Positions 22,001 through 32,700 of a DNA stretch of 64,000 bases are shown piece after piece. Each line of letters begins with the position of its first letter. The first letter of the stretch is position 1. The position numbers and the translations under genes are program-made. Source of the DNA: Hyphochytrium catenoides. Lineage: Eukaryota; Sar; Hyphochytriomycetes; Hyphochytriales; Hyphochytriaceae. Under the pieces are notes generated by a model, which saw nothing but the letters and a program-made list of their open reading frames with translations, did no database searches and was not told the origin of the DNA. The stretch lies in contig FLMG01001379.1 in NCBI GenBank assembly GCA_900088475.1, positions 23,445 to 87,444 of the forward strand, written 5' to 3'.

Positions 22001-24370
22001 AATTCAGCTTACCTTGATGGAGAATAGTCATGGACATCGAGTTCAACCGTGTCCTTTCTGAATGCTGAACCCTCAATAGATCTAACAGTGCTCGGGGAAA
22101 AGAGGTCTGCTAGCTTTATACGGAGTACCATAGATTCGAACTCTTCAAAGGTGACCCCGCCACTGTGGTCGCTATCCACCTATAGATGGGACCTTGAGCG
22201 GAGACTGGACTATCTATCCCTCTAATAGCGTTATTGTAGACCAAAAGAACGTTACTAGAGTAAGCAGAGGAACAAAAAAGAAGAGTCAAGATAAACCACG
22301 TCAGGGTGTTTTTAGGTACCCGTTTGAGCAAAGCCCTGAATGACGCTTGGTCCTCGCACCAGATGCCCAGTTGCTTGAGCCCCTCGTAGAAATCGTCGTA
22401 GGAGACCAATCCATCGGCTAATGCAGGGCACAACAGCCATGAATGGTAGGGGAAAGTTAGAAGACTACCAACCGGGCAGTGGAACGAAGCAAGTTTGTAT
22501 GCTGGAACTTGAGGGGAGGCAAGACTTAACATTTTCAAGAATCTTACCGTTCAGATCAAGTTTGGAAAACAATCTCTGAAGTAGACTTCTGGTAGTGTCG
22601 AAGTAGCTGGAGGGAACAGATCAGCGAGGTGTCGTCAATTCATATGCCAACAAATGCGTACACTACTGGCCACAGCATCTTATCAGCTTGTAACATTCAT
22701 CTTGAGCTATTATAGAAGCGTGCGCCCTTTCCAGCATGGAACTTACGGGTCTAGAAGTGAGAGGTCATCACTTATCTCTCGGTGTCTCTCTCCGTCGTCA
22801 AATGAGTGACGACGCCTGCTCAGTGGAGAAGCAATGACATTAAAGCCCTGCAGATCCACATCGCGAGTTTTGATGGAAGGAAATGTCTTTGGGCGAAGTG
22901 GGGTGGATCCTAAAGCGAGGGAGATTGAATAAAGTCAGAGTTAGCCCGCATGCCAAGCCTAAAAAGCGCCGAGCCCAATCAGGGGCAGATGAAGACAAGG
23001 CATAGAGAGGGCTAAATGGAATATACAGAGGGAGAAGATGGACGGAAGACACTCTCGTTCTCCTACCTCTTTCCTCCTTCCCAGAGTTTCGTTCATACTG
23101 AGCCAAAGTTTTCTTGGCCGATTCAAGAAAATAGGCTGTAGCGTTGTCAACATCCTGCGAACTCTTTCCTTCTTCATTCGTGGATGACTCGTCTGCAAAG
23201 AACGAGCTCTTTGATCTTTTCTCTCGATTAAGATCAAGATTCAAGCAGCTTAGATCGATTTTCTCCATCTTTCCCGAGCGCATCTTAGGTGTGCCATGGC
23301 CACGATTGCACAGGCTAGGAGCATACCTTTGTTCCTCTGGAGGCAAAACTGACTCCTGTTCAGAACGTGAGGTACTTTTATTGTCAGTGATGAATTCCAA
23401 GCACCCTAAAGAGGTAGCCAGCGGCGGAGAGCAAAAAGGCAGGATGAAGTACTAGTAATAACGGGACGAGCGACGGCAAGTAGAACCCAGCTAGTGGTAT
23501 GGGTTTAGAAGTAATCCTAACTCGAGCTCTTACCTCCTCCTCCTGTCCCGGCTTTTGATTGCTTCCCCAGAGCCAGTTTGTCATGCGATCCCCGATTGAC
23601 CCAGTGCGATAAAATGTGTAGGATTGTCTCTTGACTAGCAAAGGAGTGGTCTCGTACGAGTCTTTCGCCTGGATATGTTCAATTGCATCCTCTCCGTCCT
23701 TGGCGTCTGCTCTTGAGGCTCTTCTTCCAAAAGCCAGCTGCGTGACGGCTGGATTGCTAACAAAATCTCCATCGTTTTCTCCTTGTCTAAATTTATGCTC
23801 TGGCAGAACCGCAGTGGTGGTAATGTTCTGGTTGGCCTCTGGTCTTGAGCTCCGTCTGCCGAAAGGTAGCTGGGCAACCGCGGGGTTGATGGAGGTCTGT
23901 ACATCTAGATCGCCTTGCTTGTCGGGACCAGTGACAACGTGAGACGCTCCGTCACTATGCTGAGAGCCAACTTTAGCCTCGGGCCGGGACCTCCTCCTGG
24001 AGAAGGGAAGTTGAGCGACGGCTGGACTGATAGCCTTCTGACCGCTGCTCTCCCTCTGCCTCTCGGGTGGTGGCCCTACCGCAATAAGTCCACTTGGCTT
24101 GTGGTTACTTGTCTGCCCTGACTCTTCAGGGCGAGATCTGGATCGTGTAAAAGGGATTTGCGCTACTGCTGGGCTTATGTTACGGGAGCGCTGCTCTCCA
24201 GAAAGACTATTACCTTCTTCAAAATTTCCTTCCAGGTCTTTTGAGCGGACATGCTTCTTGGCCTCAGCCGTCGGTGAGCTTGAGGAGGAACCAGGATGGG
24301 ACCCTTGTCTGACGGGATCTGTGCTCAGTGGGAACTGGGGTGCTTCCCGAGATGAACTATTGCTTTCCAT
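19071..24370 (-). CDS. CorA-type Mg2+ channel with paired EF-hands and repeat-bearing N-terminal tail
   Basis: Divalent-cation (Mg2+-type) channel with a probable Ca2+-sensing module. Read from 24370 downward: a 279-residue first exon of disordered, Ser/Arg-rich sequence with four repeats; a charged linker with KKTLAQYERN and SRRRHSFDDG; EF-hand 1 (DLNADGLVSYDD, split by an intron at about 22440-22550); EF-hand 2 (DSDHSGGVTFEE at about 22140-22188); then the CorA cytosolic domain (ATVRWVNLRGVNELALKRL, HRLHPLAVEDILHF, RPKIEQHEHHLFIVLP), a long helical part, TM1, the signature YGMNF and TM2 (about 19256-19075). Both EF loops have the required acidic positions. An in-frame stop just upstream supports the start at 24370. 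It is convergent with the receptor-kinase, 167 bases apart. The junction after exon 1 (23534) is not resolved. Confidence 0.8.
23705..24178 (-). repeat. Four-copy protein repeat with basic Ser motif in the CorA N-terminal tail
   Basis: Residues 65-81, 114-130, 161-177 and 206-221 of the CorA gene product repeat the pattern (I/S)(S/N)PAV(A/T)Q(I/L)(P/A)F, then one small residue, then R and a Ser/Arg cluster ending SR. The copies are spaced about 45-49 residues apart. Their ends read RSRSR, RRRSR, RRSSR and RRASR. The sequences between copies are unrelated, so only the motif is conserved. Confidence 0.85.
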
Positions 24371-27281
24371 TGGGGCTCGTGCAGATCGAGCTTCTCCCTA
24401 GGCGATGTTCAGTGTCTCCATGCAATCTTCGCCATGGTGCCAATCACTTGAGCCCCACACTTCCACAAAGCGTTTCCCTTGACTCTACTGTTCGACTTGT
24501 ACCTGATGTCGTCGCCCGCGTGAAGACTAGACAGCCCCTACTACCTATAGGGAACGAGTTCCATCTGAGACCGCGACTCAGAAGGTGAGGTCCTCAACCC
24601 GTGCGCCGCATGGTCAGCTTCTCTCTATGAACAACTCCTCTTACTATAAAGAACGACGTGCACCATATGAGCGAAGCAGCAGCAATGTTCTTCTGTCTAT
24701 CATTTTATTGTTAAAGATCTGATCTGGTTAACACTGTGACGAAAAGAAGCGTTTTTAAGGTAACCTTATACATGGTTTACATAAGTAGTAAGGGTAAAGG
24801 CCTTTATTTTACTGTACGGGCGGCATTGCATGACCTGCTGACACGGACCAGATATCTTCGTATAGTTTCGGTCAGTGAAGCCGTGAAGCTGGCTGATCTT
24901 TTGACCATCATCAAGTTACAGAGGGAGCATACAGTCAAGGAGGACATAGAACAGCTAGAACAATCGTGCCATCTTTTTATAGGAGTTCATGAGAGGGAGG
25001 CGCACATCATCAGTCATATAGTGTGACATAGCTATTATATGTCGGTACCGCTAATTATAATCTGTCGATATTATAGTATCACCTCACGCCACAATCTCAC
25101 TTTCTAGCAGCAGCAAGCCTAGCAGTACAAGCCGTAAGGCCCCGCTTTAGCCTTGCAGTAGTAGGTTGAAGCACGTTACTACCTTATTATGACAGAGGAC
25201 CTGAGATCAAGGTTTGGAAGGATAAATCACAATCTACTTTCATAAATAACATCCGCGTCGCATTGACGATGCTTATCTTTATTTCTCATAATACTGATTA
25301 TAAGGGCTGCTTACTAGCATTCAATGCATCTTCAGACGATTGCAGATTCTCTTGTCCTTAATATTTTCCTCCTTCCTTCGTCTTCTTCAGATGAGCTGAT
25401 TGGCGCGTATTCACCCATATACGATGAGTGCTGTTGTCTACGTCTCTTTTTCCTTTATTCAGCGCGGAGTGATATTGCCCCTCCTCCTGCTGCCTTGTTG
25501 AATCACTTCCTTCCTGACAAGAACCACCGTTGGTCCCCGAGTGCTCCCTCTTGTGTCAAATTATTTCTTTCTTTCTTTTTCCCGCATTTCTTCCTCTTCT
25601 TGCACCGTCTTTTCCCACTTCTTTTGGGTGGTGAAGGCCAGCAGTTGCTGTTGACGGTGGCGTAACTCACATAATTCCCCTCCTTCCATCAAGAAATCTT
25701 CCAGGAAGAGGGTTGGTTGAGATGAAGAGTCATAGAGCCGGCGGACATGATTCTCCTTGCTCTTGAAGAACTGCAAGATAACTACGGGCGTCTTTGAAAG
25801 CCATGGTCACGTGAGAAGCCACCTATAATTGTATCTACCATAGCTCATGTTGCCTACAACAAACTAATTAAAAATCTACAGGCTAAGTTTGTTACGCATC
25901 GCCTCAGGGGCTTAGGGTTGATTCAAGAGCGGATCGGCCACTTTTCGTCACGAGACCTTTCAGTATTGAGACCGTCCATACTATCTAGTGATGACGCCTA
26001 TTATAGTCTTCTTTCTGTCAACACGATGACAGAAGAGAAGCATCTCCTTGTTGTTGGGGCAGTATGCTTGCAGGTGCCGCAGTATATGTCGCAGCATCAT
26101 GCGGTTCAACAGCTTCGATGATTTAGCCAGACTCGGAGAACACAGTCTTAGGTAAGACGTCGGGTAGGCGTGGTTCCTGAGCATTAGCAGCTTTTTGAGA
26201 GGGTCCACGACCCGATCGTACTCTCTGGCTATCGCTGTCATCTTATAGCAGGTACTGCTAGGCGTCTACAATAGGGACCGGTCCGCTCCTCTCTGATGTT
26301 CACACTCTCATCAAACAATATAAAAAATAGTAGTGACCGCATACTCACAGACCTCAATCCTTCGGGATACACAAGTTGATGGGTTCGCGCCTTCCAGTCG
26401 TGATGATGGTGTATATTGTATCCCTGCTCACCTTATTCCATATAGAAAACTGATGACTGATGACGGCAAAGGGTTTGGGGTGACACTGTGGCCTCCTCTC
26501 TATCATCAACCGGTAAGGCCATCTGAATGATCTGCAGCACCATTTGACAATGTGGTCAGCTGTCAAAGATCTTGAGCTGGTTGGCACTTCCTTCCTTGGT
26601 CGGCATAATAGCCGGTCAAGACCCAAAACGAAAAAGAGCTTGTCCTCACTACCCTTGAAAGGAAGCAGAAGCCCGCCACCAGTGTCCATCCTCCATACAG
26701 TTCCTAGTGCGGTAGGTTCTTAGGAAGGGAAGGGTGGACAGTGGGAGGAAAAACTGTGTTTCTGACCCCTGGATACAGGCTTGCTAACACTATACGAAAG
26801 GTAAGTGGTCTTATAACTGATCAGCTGTCCCGTGTAAGGAGGTAGGTGCGGGGGTTGACCGAAAGATGCGAATCATCATCCTTCCAATCCATCATCTTGC
26901 TGCCTGATGACACTTCATCACTCCGAGAGCTCATGCTACTCTCCTCTCCCAACAGATAGAGCTAGCAAGGAGGAGATGACCCCTAGCAGAGAATGGTAAA
27001 GTCCATGAAGGCAAGGAAGAGGCGTAGACTTTGCGCTGCCATCATCCTTTCTACATCGACGATCAAGGATGAGCTGACCGCAGCATAGAACCACATTGTC
27101 CGAGCATGAAGCGAAAGAGATTGTTATCATAGATAGATACGGAGCCGGAGACAGAAGTCGACCTTTGATCGATTCACAGACCGCGGTCTCTTTTGCCAAA
27201 GAACAAAGGGGCAGGAGAGTGACTAACAAAGGAACTGGAGCTGTTCACAGCTTGGATTTGTAACTTCGCAAGACTCGAGCC
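24371..27281. mobile_element. Gene-poor stretch with possible decayed LTR-retroelement
   Basis: No intact gene is seen in about 2.9 kb. On the minus strand, 26689-26354 encodes a stretch (LFFVLGLDRLL, then LTADHIVKWC, RLMIERRPQ) whose order of motifs recalls the core of a Ty3-type integrase. Another frame at about 26400-26340 continues with a degraded HHHHDWKARTHQLV, similar to the usual integrase continuation. This implies frameshifts. A short plus-strand frame at 24736-25026 is unrecognised. I find no terminal repeats or target-site duplication. The base composition is a little richer in A and T than that of the flanking genes. Confidence 0.3.
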
Positions 27282-28684
27282 ATGGAGAGCGCAGGAATCG
27301 ACGTCACGGGCGCCGAAGACTGCGAGTCTTTTGAGCTTTGTCAGTCTGATGGCTTCAGCGAAGTCTTTTATGACACAAGAAACACAACGGTGACACCACT
27401 CTTTGAAGCTGGCAGCAGAGAAGAGGTAGAAAGGAGAGATAGCTTGAGTAAGTGGCATTCTATGCTTTAACGGTTCGGTTCCCATCCTTACTATTGTTTG
27501 TGTCTTTAGTTAGTAGCACCATTGATAGTGCCAAAGAGGCCCTGGGATCAGCCATGACGGATGAGCAGCTGGCTTCGCATGCCTCTAGAGTGAAACAGTT
27601 GTTGACGCAGATGCTATCTGGAGACAGATGTGTGAAGTTGGTGGCCACTGTCGTCTCTGGTCTGTTGATTGCCTCTAGGGCAATGCAGAATATCACCTTC
27701 TGCAAGGCAGCTGCCGCAAGTCTAAGACAGTCTGCTACAGTCATCCGGCAGCCCATAGTGACTAACACTATGGCGAGATGCTTGGATGTTGCGGCTATAG
27801 CATTAGAGAACGAGCAGGTGACTACAAGTCTATCAAATTCATTGGCTCAAACTGCGGCGACCCTAGAGAATGAGACTGTGGCAGCCACCGTGGAAGTCAC
27901 TGCGGAATCGTTGGAGAAAGCCTTTGACAAAACAATGAAGATAATGAACCTTGCACTTCAGAACGAACGGCTCTCTGAGGTTGCCCACAAGATTTCTACC
28001 AATGAAGTGGTCAAGCAATCAGTCACAAAGACTGTTGAGATTATGGAGCAGGCTATGGAGACATCTGCTGTGAGGACGACTGTACAAACCGGGAAGTACA
28101 TAGCGCGCAAGACTCTAAGCAACAGACATGTGCAAACTGTTGGAAAGACTGCATTAGATGTAGCCTTCAGAGTAGCAGGAGACGAACGAGTCCAGACATT
28201 CGCTAGCAAGAATATAGAGTTTGCGGCAACGGCAGCGAGTGCAGTAGTCAACAATCAAGGCTTTAACAAGGCTTTCCGTCTAGGCTCGGATGTCGCGACG
28301 GCTGGAATGAGCGCAGTTGAATCTATCTGGGTCTATGCCTCGGCACCAGCAAGTCTGGTCCCGGCCTCTTTTCAGAAAAGAACACCTGAAAGACAGCTAC
28401 TTCTCGACGTGGTTGACGAATGTGGGCTAAGCGGACAATGTAGCGACCTCCATGCACTGTTAGCTGAGAGTGAGGCAGCCAGACGCGCTCTCATGACTTT
28501 GGCTCTACAAGCAAGAAAGGAACTTGAAAGCGAAAGACATGCCCATGCCCGCACATTGGACTATGCCAACGAACTCTCTATAGCTCTTGCAGCAGGAGTT
28601 CGGAGACTCAACCCTGACATCCATCTTCACAAGAAGCAGACTGATATTGCTTTGGATGGTCGTCTGTTTGCCCCTGTTCACTAA
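27282..28684 (+). CDS. All-helical repeat protein of unknown function, 2 exons
   Basis: Not recognised. Exon 1 is 27282-27447 and exon 2 is 27510-28684, joined in phase 1 by a clean 62-base intron, for 446 residues. The first 60 residues are acidic and hydrophilic. Residues about 70-350 are almost entirely predicted helix made of imperfect units of about 20 residues. Units often begin with NE or a similar pair, then V, and carry small residues (A, S, T): examples are ALENEQVTTSLSNSLAQTA, LENETVAATVEVTAESLE, LALQNERLSEVAHKIS, SNRHVQTVGKTALDVAF and GDERVQTFASKNIEFAA. The C-terminal 80 residues form a charged coiled coil (SEAARRALMTLALQARKELE). There is no signal peptide or clear membrane helix. 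The small-residue amphipathic pattern recalls lipid-surface or senescence/spartin-type helices, but this is only a resemblance. Confidence 0.8.
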
Positions 28685-29766
28685 GTGGCTTCTACTCCTA
28701 TTCTCAGGGCTCCCTTGCAAATGGTTTCTGTGAGAAGAGCTTCAAGGTCAAAGCCCGCTCTAAGCTATTGCGACGGGCCTTGGCGCTTTGCGTCGAGCAA
28801 CGTAATCTTTAGCACATGTAAATAGAAGATTTCCATCGCTCTACAGCTTAGTACTCCATCTAATAGCAGTCATTGCATGTTGTTCTCTTTTCAATCTCAC
28901 TCGATCTATAGCGTTAGCTGGCTAAGATGAATCTTCATGGCTAGAGCCCTCACGACCTAATTGATGATAAACAGGACCAGAGACGTCACCAGGCTAACTA
29001 ACTAGACAATAATCCTTAGCTGTCCGGGCGACCAGTTCGGTGCTGTAACCTTGGCCAGCCCTTCGTTACGATGGCCCTCAGGGTTGGCTGCTAGCGTTCG
29101 CAGGATTACCTCTTCGTGCTGGTCTGAGCACCTTGAGAAACTAAATCACGCGGGCCTGAACCTGGAGATACCGTCGTCCTTCAATGCCGCTGGCGGATCT
29201 CGTTGTTGGTTGCGGCTGATGAGCCGATGAGTAGCAAAAAACCTTTCTGCCTTCTTCTCGTCCAAATGATGCGAATGTCCCTTCCAAGCGTCATCACTCC
29301 CTGACTTGGAACATCAGTTAGACTTACTCGACTTGGAGACTATGACCACTTCGACCGTTACCGGCATTTCCTCATAAATATACCACAACGGACACTCGCA
29401 TCAACGCGAACATCAACCAAGCTCATGATGTGCCGTCGCCTAGGGCTTTCTGCTTCTTACGACTTGCCCACTCTGCTCTGTGCTCGACGGCAGTGAGCTC
29501 AACAAGTGGCATTCCTAGTCTTCTTTTAGGCGCTGGTGTGTGGCGTGGTTCACATAGTGATTGGTTGACTGACAATGGTTGCCTGGATCGGGCTCAGGAC
29601 ATCAAGCGCCAGATGGAAGCTCGCAGATCGTACCTACGATAGAGTCCAAAGGAGGAAGCGGCCATAAGAGGTTCGCTTTTAACATAGACAGCTGCCCATC
29701 GCCGAGGATGGACGACAGCAGCTCTCCCCACTATTGTCCTTCCACCAGTGCCTAGATAAGGGCAGA
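28685..29766. other. Intergenic region, no gene seen
   Basis: About 1.1 kb upstream of the giant ARM/PH/SMP gene. One short plus-strand frame at about 29430-29642 has no supporting features. I see no repeat or RNA gene. Confidence 0.5.
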
Positions 29767-32700
29767 ATGGAGCCATCACCTGGGGGAGACATGCCCGATC
29801 TGGTGACTGAAGGGAGTGAAGGCAGGTCATCCACTCGGGGCGACTCAGACGCGACCGAGGCGGGGAGGGCTGGAAGGGGGATCTCGAAGGCCCAGGAACA
29901 TCTTGACCACTGCCTTGCGGACTTCGTCGCATCGTGTAGCGATTATTACACCTTGCTGCATCAGCGAACCTCTTCAAGGGCTGGGTCAAAGTCCTTTGTC
30001 GACGTCGTGAGAACCAAGCTTCTGACCCTTTATGATGCCGTCACCCACGTGTGGCAGAGTGAGGTAAGCACCATTTTCGGAACCTCCTTGCGGCAGTATT
30101 ATTAACAGGCGGAGTCTTCTCCTGGTAGGACGACAATTGCTGCAGGAGCATCTTTGAGCAGAAGCTTCAGGACAGGCCTCTAGACACCATTCTTGGCATC
30201 CTTCTAACTACCTCATCTTTAGAGAAACCTTTGCATACACCCGTAAGTTCATAACGATACAAGCAAGATAATCTCTGACTTTTGGATCTTCAGGCGCTGC
30301 ATCTGCTCTCTGGGCTCGGGTATCACCCCTCCGTTAAGCTAATGCTGGCCCAGAATGTCTCAGTTTGGCAGTCGATCTTCAAGTTTCTAGCCAACGAGAT
30401 AAATGATGCGTCCGCCTCCCAGATGGAGGTGGAAGCGTTTACCCTGATCAATGACCTGCTTGGTATCAAAGATGGACCGAACAAACTTATCTCCTGCTTT
30501 CGTTCGTTTCCTGAGGTCTTTCAGTATTGTGTGCGACAGTCAACGTCTCAAAATCCAATTGTCAAGGCTGCAGTTAGTTGCATGCTGGAGAAGCTCGTTA
30601 ACGACCCGGATGATGTAATCAGAAGTGGGAATGAGGTTTTACTGCTAGGTTTGGAAGTTTCCCAATTGATATCCATGGTGCAATGTGCTGTGCCCTTGGC
30701 CTGCTCTCGTGCCCTGGACGCCCTGAGTATCTTGCTCGATAGGGGTAAGGAGCAATTTCTGATGGGTGCTCGGCCCGCCAGGAGCTAACCTCTCAATTGT
30801 TAGGGCTTTTAAATGGTTCAAAGAGTATTGAAGCGCCAGTTCATTGGGGTTATCTTCTGTGTTCTTCAGTCGCATCCCGCCATTCCTGGAATAAGCGGCT
30901 GTTTGTGATGAATAAGGAGTATTTATTTAGGTGATTACTGGCCCTGTCTCCCACTGACTTCTTTGTTGACATCATTTTAGCTACGTGCAACTGCTACTGT
31001 TCCCTAACCTCAATTATCTCGATTCAGTGACCCTTGCGTGCCGTAGGTATGGAGATGGTACATCTGCGGTGGCGAAAGAGAAATATTACCTCCCAAGCCT
31101 CACTCTGAAGATGACCGGTCGGTGATCTTTTAAGCTCTTGTTCCTCTTTCATGGAAGTCATCTCACTCAATCTTCCATATACTCTGCTCTAATCTACTAG
31201 ATGGAAATACTACCATCCACCTTTGTCCTGAATTTACGGCGGCCCCAGTCATTGCTCTTCGCTCTAACGGGGACGACTCTGGCATACTCTCCTGCTGGTA
31301 TGAAGCGCTGGCAAACGCGATCACTGTTGGAACACCAGATCGGCTTGATCGTGGGCTCACACAGGGACGCGATATCAAGAGGCCTTCCGGCCCTCCTTAT
31401 TTTGGAATGGATGATATGAAGTTTGTCTCCCTTTCGGATATTAACCTAGAGGTTTTGATGGAACAGGTAGCATACGAAGAAGATCTACGGCATTTGCGCC
31501 TCGACTAACTGCTACTGACTCCACCTCCCTCTTCTCTCGTGTCTCGCATTTGTCCCTCCCCCGCTCTCCGCTTCTTTTCGCTTCTCTTACCTTAGCTGGC
31601 GAACTTATTGCAAATATCTAGAAGTCCAGCTGTCCTAGAATCAGCCACACGTGTACTTTCTATCATATCATCCTCTGGTAGCCAGAGCCATCGCGCAATC
31701 CTTCTGGCTTGCAGCATCCCACACCTAGCACTGCACCATGTCCGGTCCCCAAACCAGAGAGTTCAGGAGTATGCTGCCAGGGCGCTTTCCAATCTTACAG
31801 ACGAGTACGATCTAGAGCCAGGTAAAGTTGACGGTTTTTTGGGTTGTACGAACTCGCATCTCTCGTGAGTTCCAAAGCTACGTTATATTTGACTCGAGCG
31901 CGTGTTATTCACATTGTCCACCTCACCTGCTGACCTTCTGCCTTAATACATTGCTATATAATACTTCTTAGACGGTATGCTTAGCCGACGCCCTATCGTG
32001 AATATCGTTTCTAATACAGGCAAGAACAGCAAATCCCATATCGACATCTGCCAGTTTTTGCTGGCAGCAGGAGCTATTGAAGGCGCCTGGATGGGCCTTC
32101 AATCTAGGCGAATTAAAACTGTGCTCTATTCGGCTAGGACCATAGTAAATCTGGAGTTGTTTCGAGCCAAACACCCCGAAGGACAAGAGCCGAGCTCAAA
32201 TTCTACACGCACACCGTCCATGTCCTCCTCCCAATCCTTTTACTTTCTGAGGGGCCTCTTGAGCATAGCAGAGGAACACGCACTGACTGACGATGACGAA
32301 GTCGAGGTTGCGGTTGCTGTAGTAGAGCTCCTTCTGATGAAGGCTGCCTTCAGCTCAGATAAGGAGGTTTGTGCTAAACCAAATTTGAAGTGATACAAAG
32401 CTAAATAGCGAAGGGCAGTGTGGGTTGATTATGAAGTCAGGAGCTTGAAGAGAACACCAATTTACATAGAAGAAGGGACGGGTAAAGGAAGCGACGGCGA
32501 CAGAAGGAAAGTAGCTCTGAACGGAAAGCGAGTTATTGCAATGGGCGGAATGGTCTAGGGAAAACGAAGAGGGTCAAAAGGAATCAGTATCCATTCTTAT
32601 AGAGCTTTTCCTTCCCGCCACTTTGTGACCATTAGGCTATCGTGAGAGAAGGCGGTGTGGATTACCTGTTGCATGTCTCCCGGCTGACTCCGCAAAGAAA

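Noticed and set aside
22120-22150. tRNA-like GTTCGAATC on the minus strand
   Set aside because: It falls inside the EF-hand 2 exon (reading EEFES) and no cloverleaf arms surround it.
25981-26241. Possible reverse transcriptase/RNase H fragment (DRVVDPLKKLL) on the minus strand
   Set aside because: The match is only a few residues, and its order relative to the integrase-like piece does not fit a Ty3-type element.
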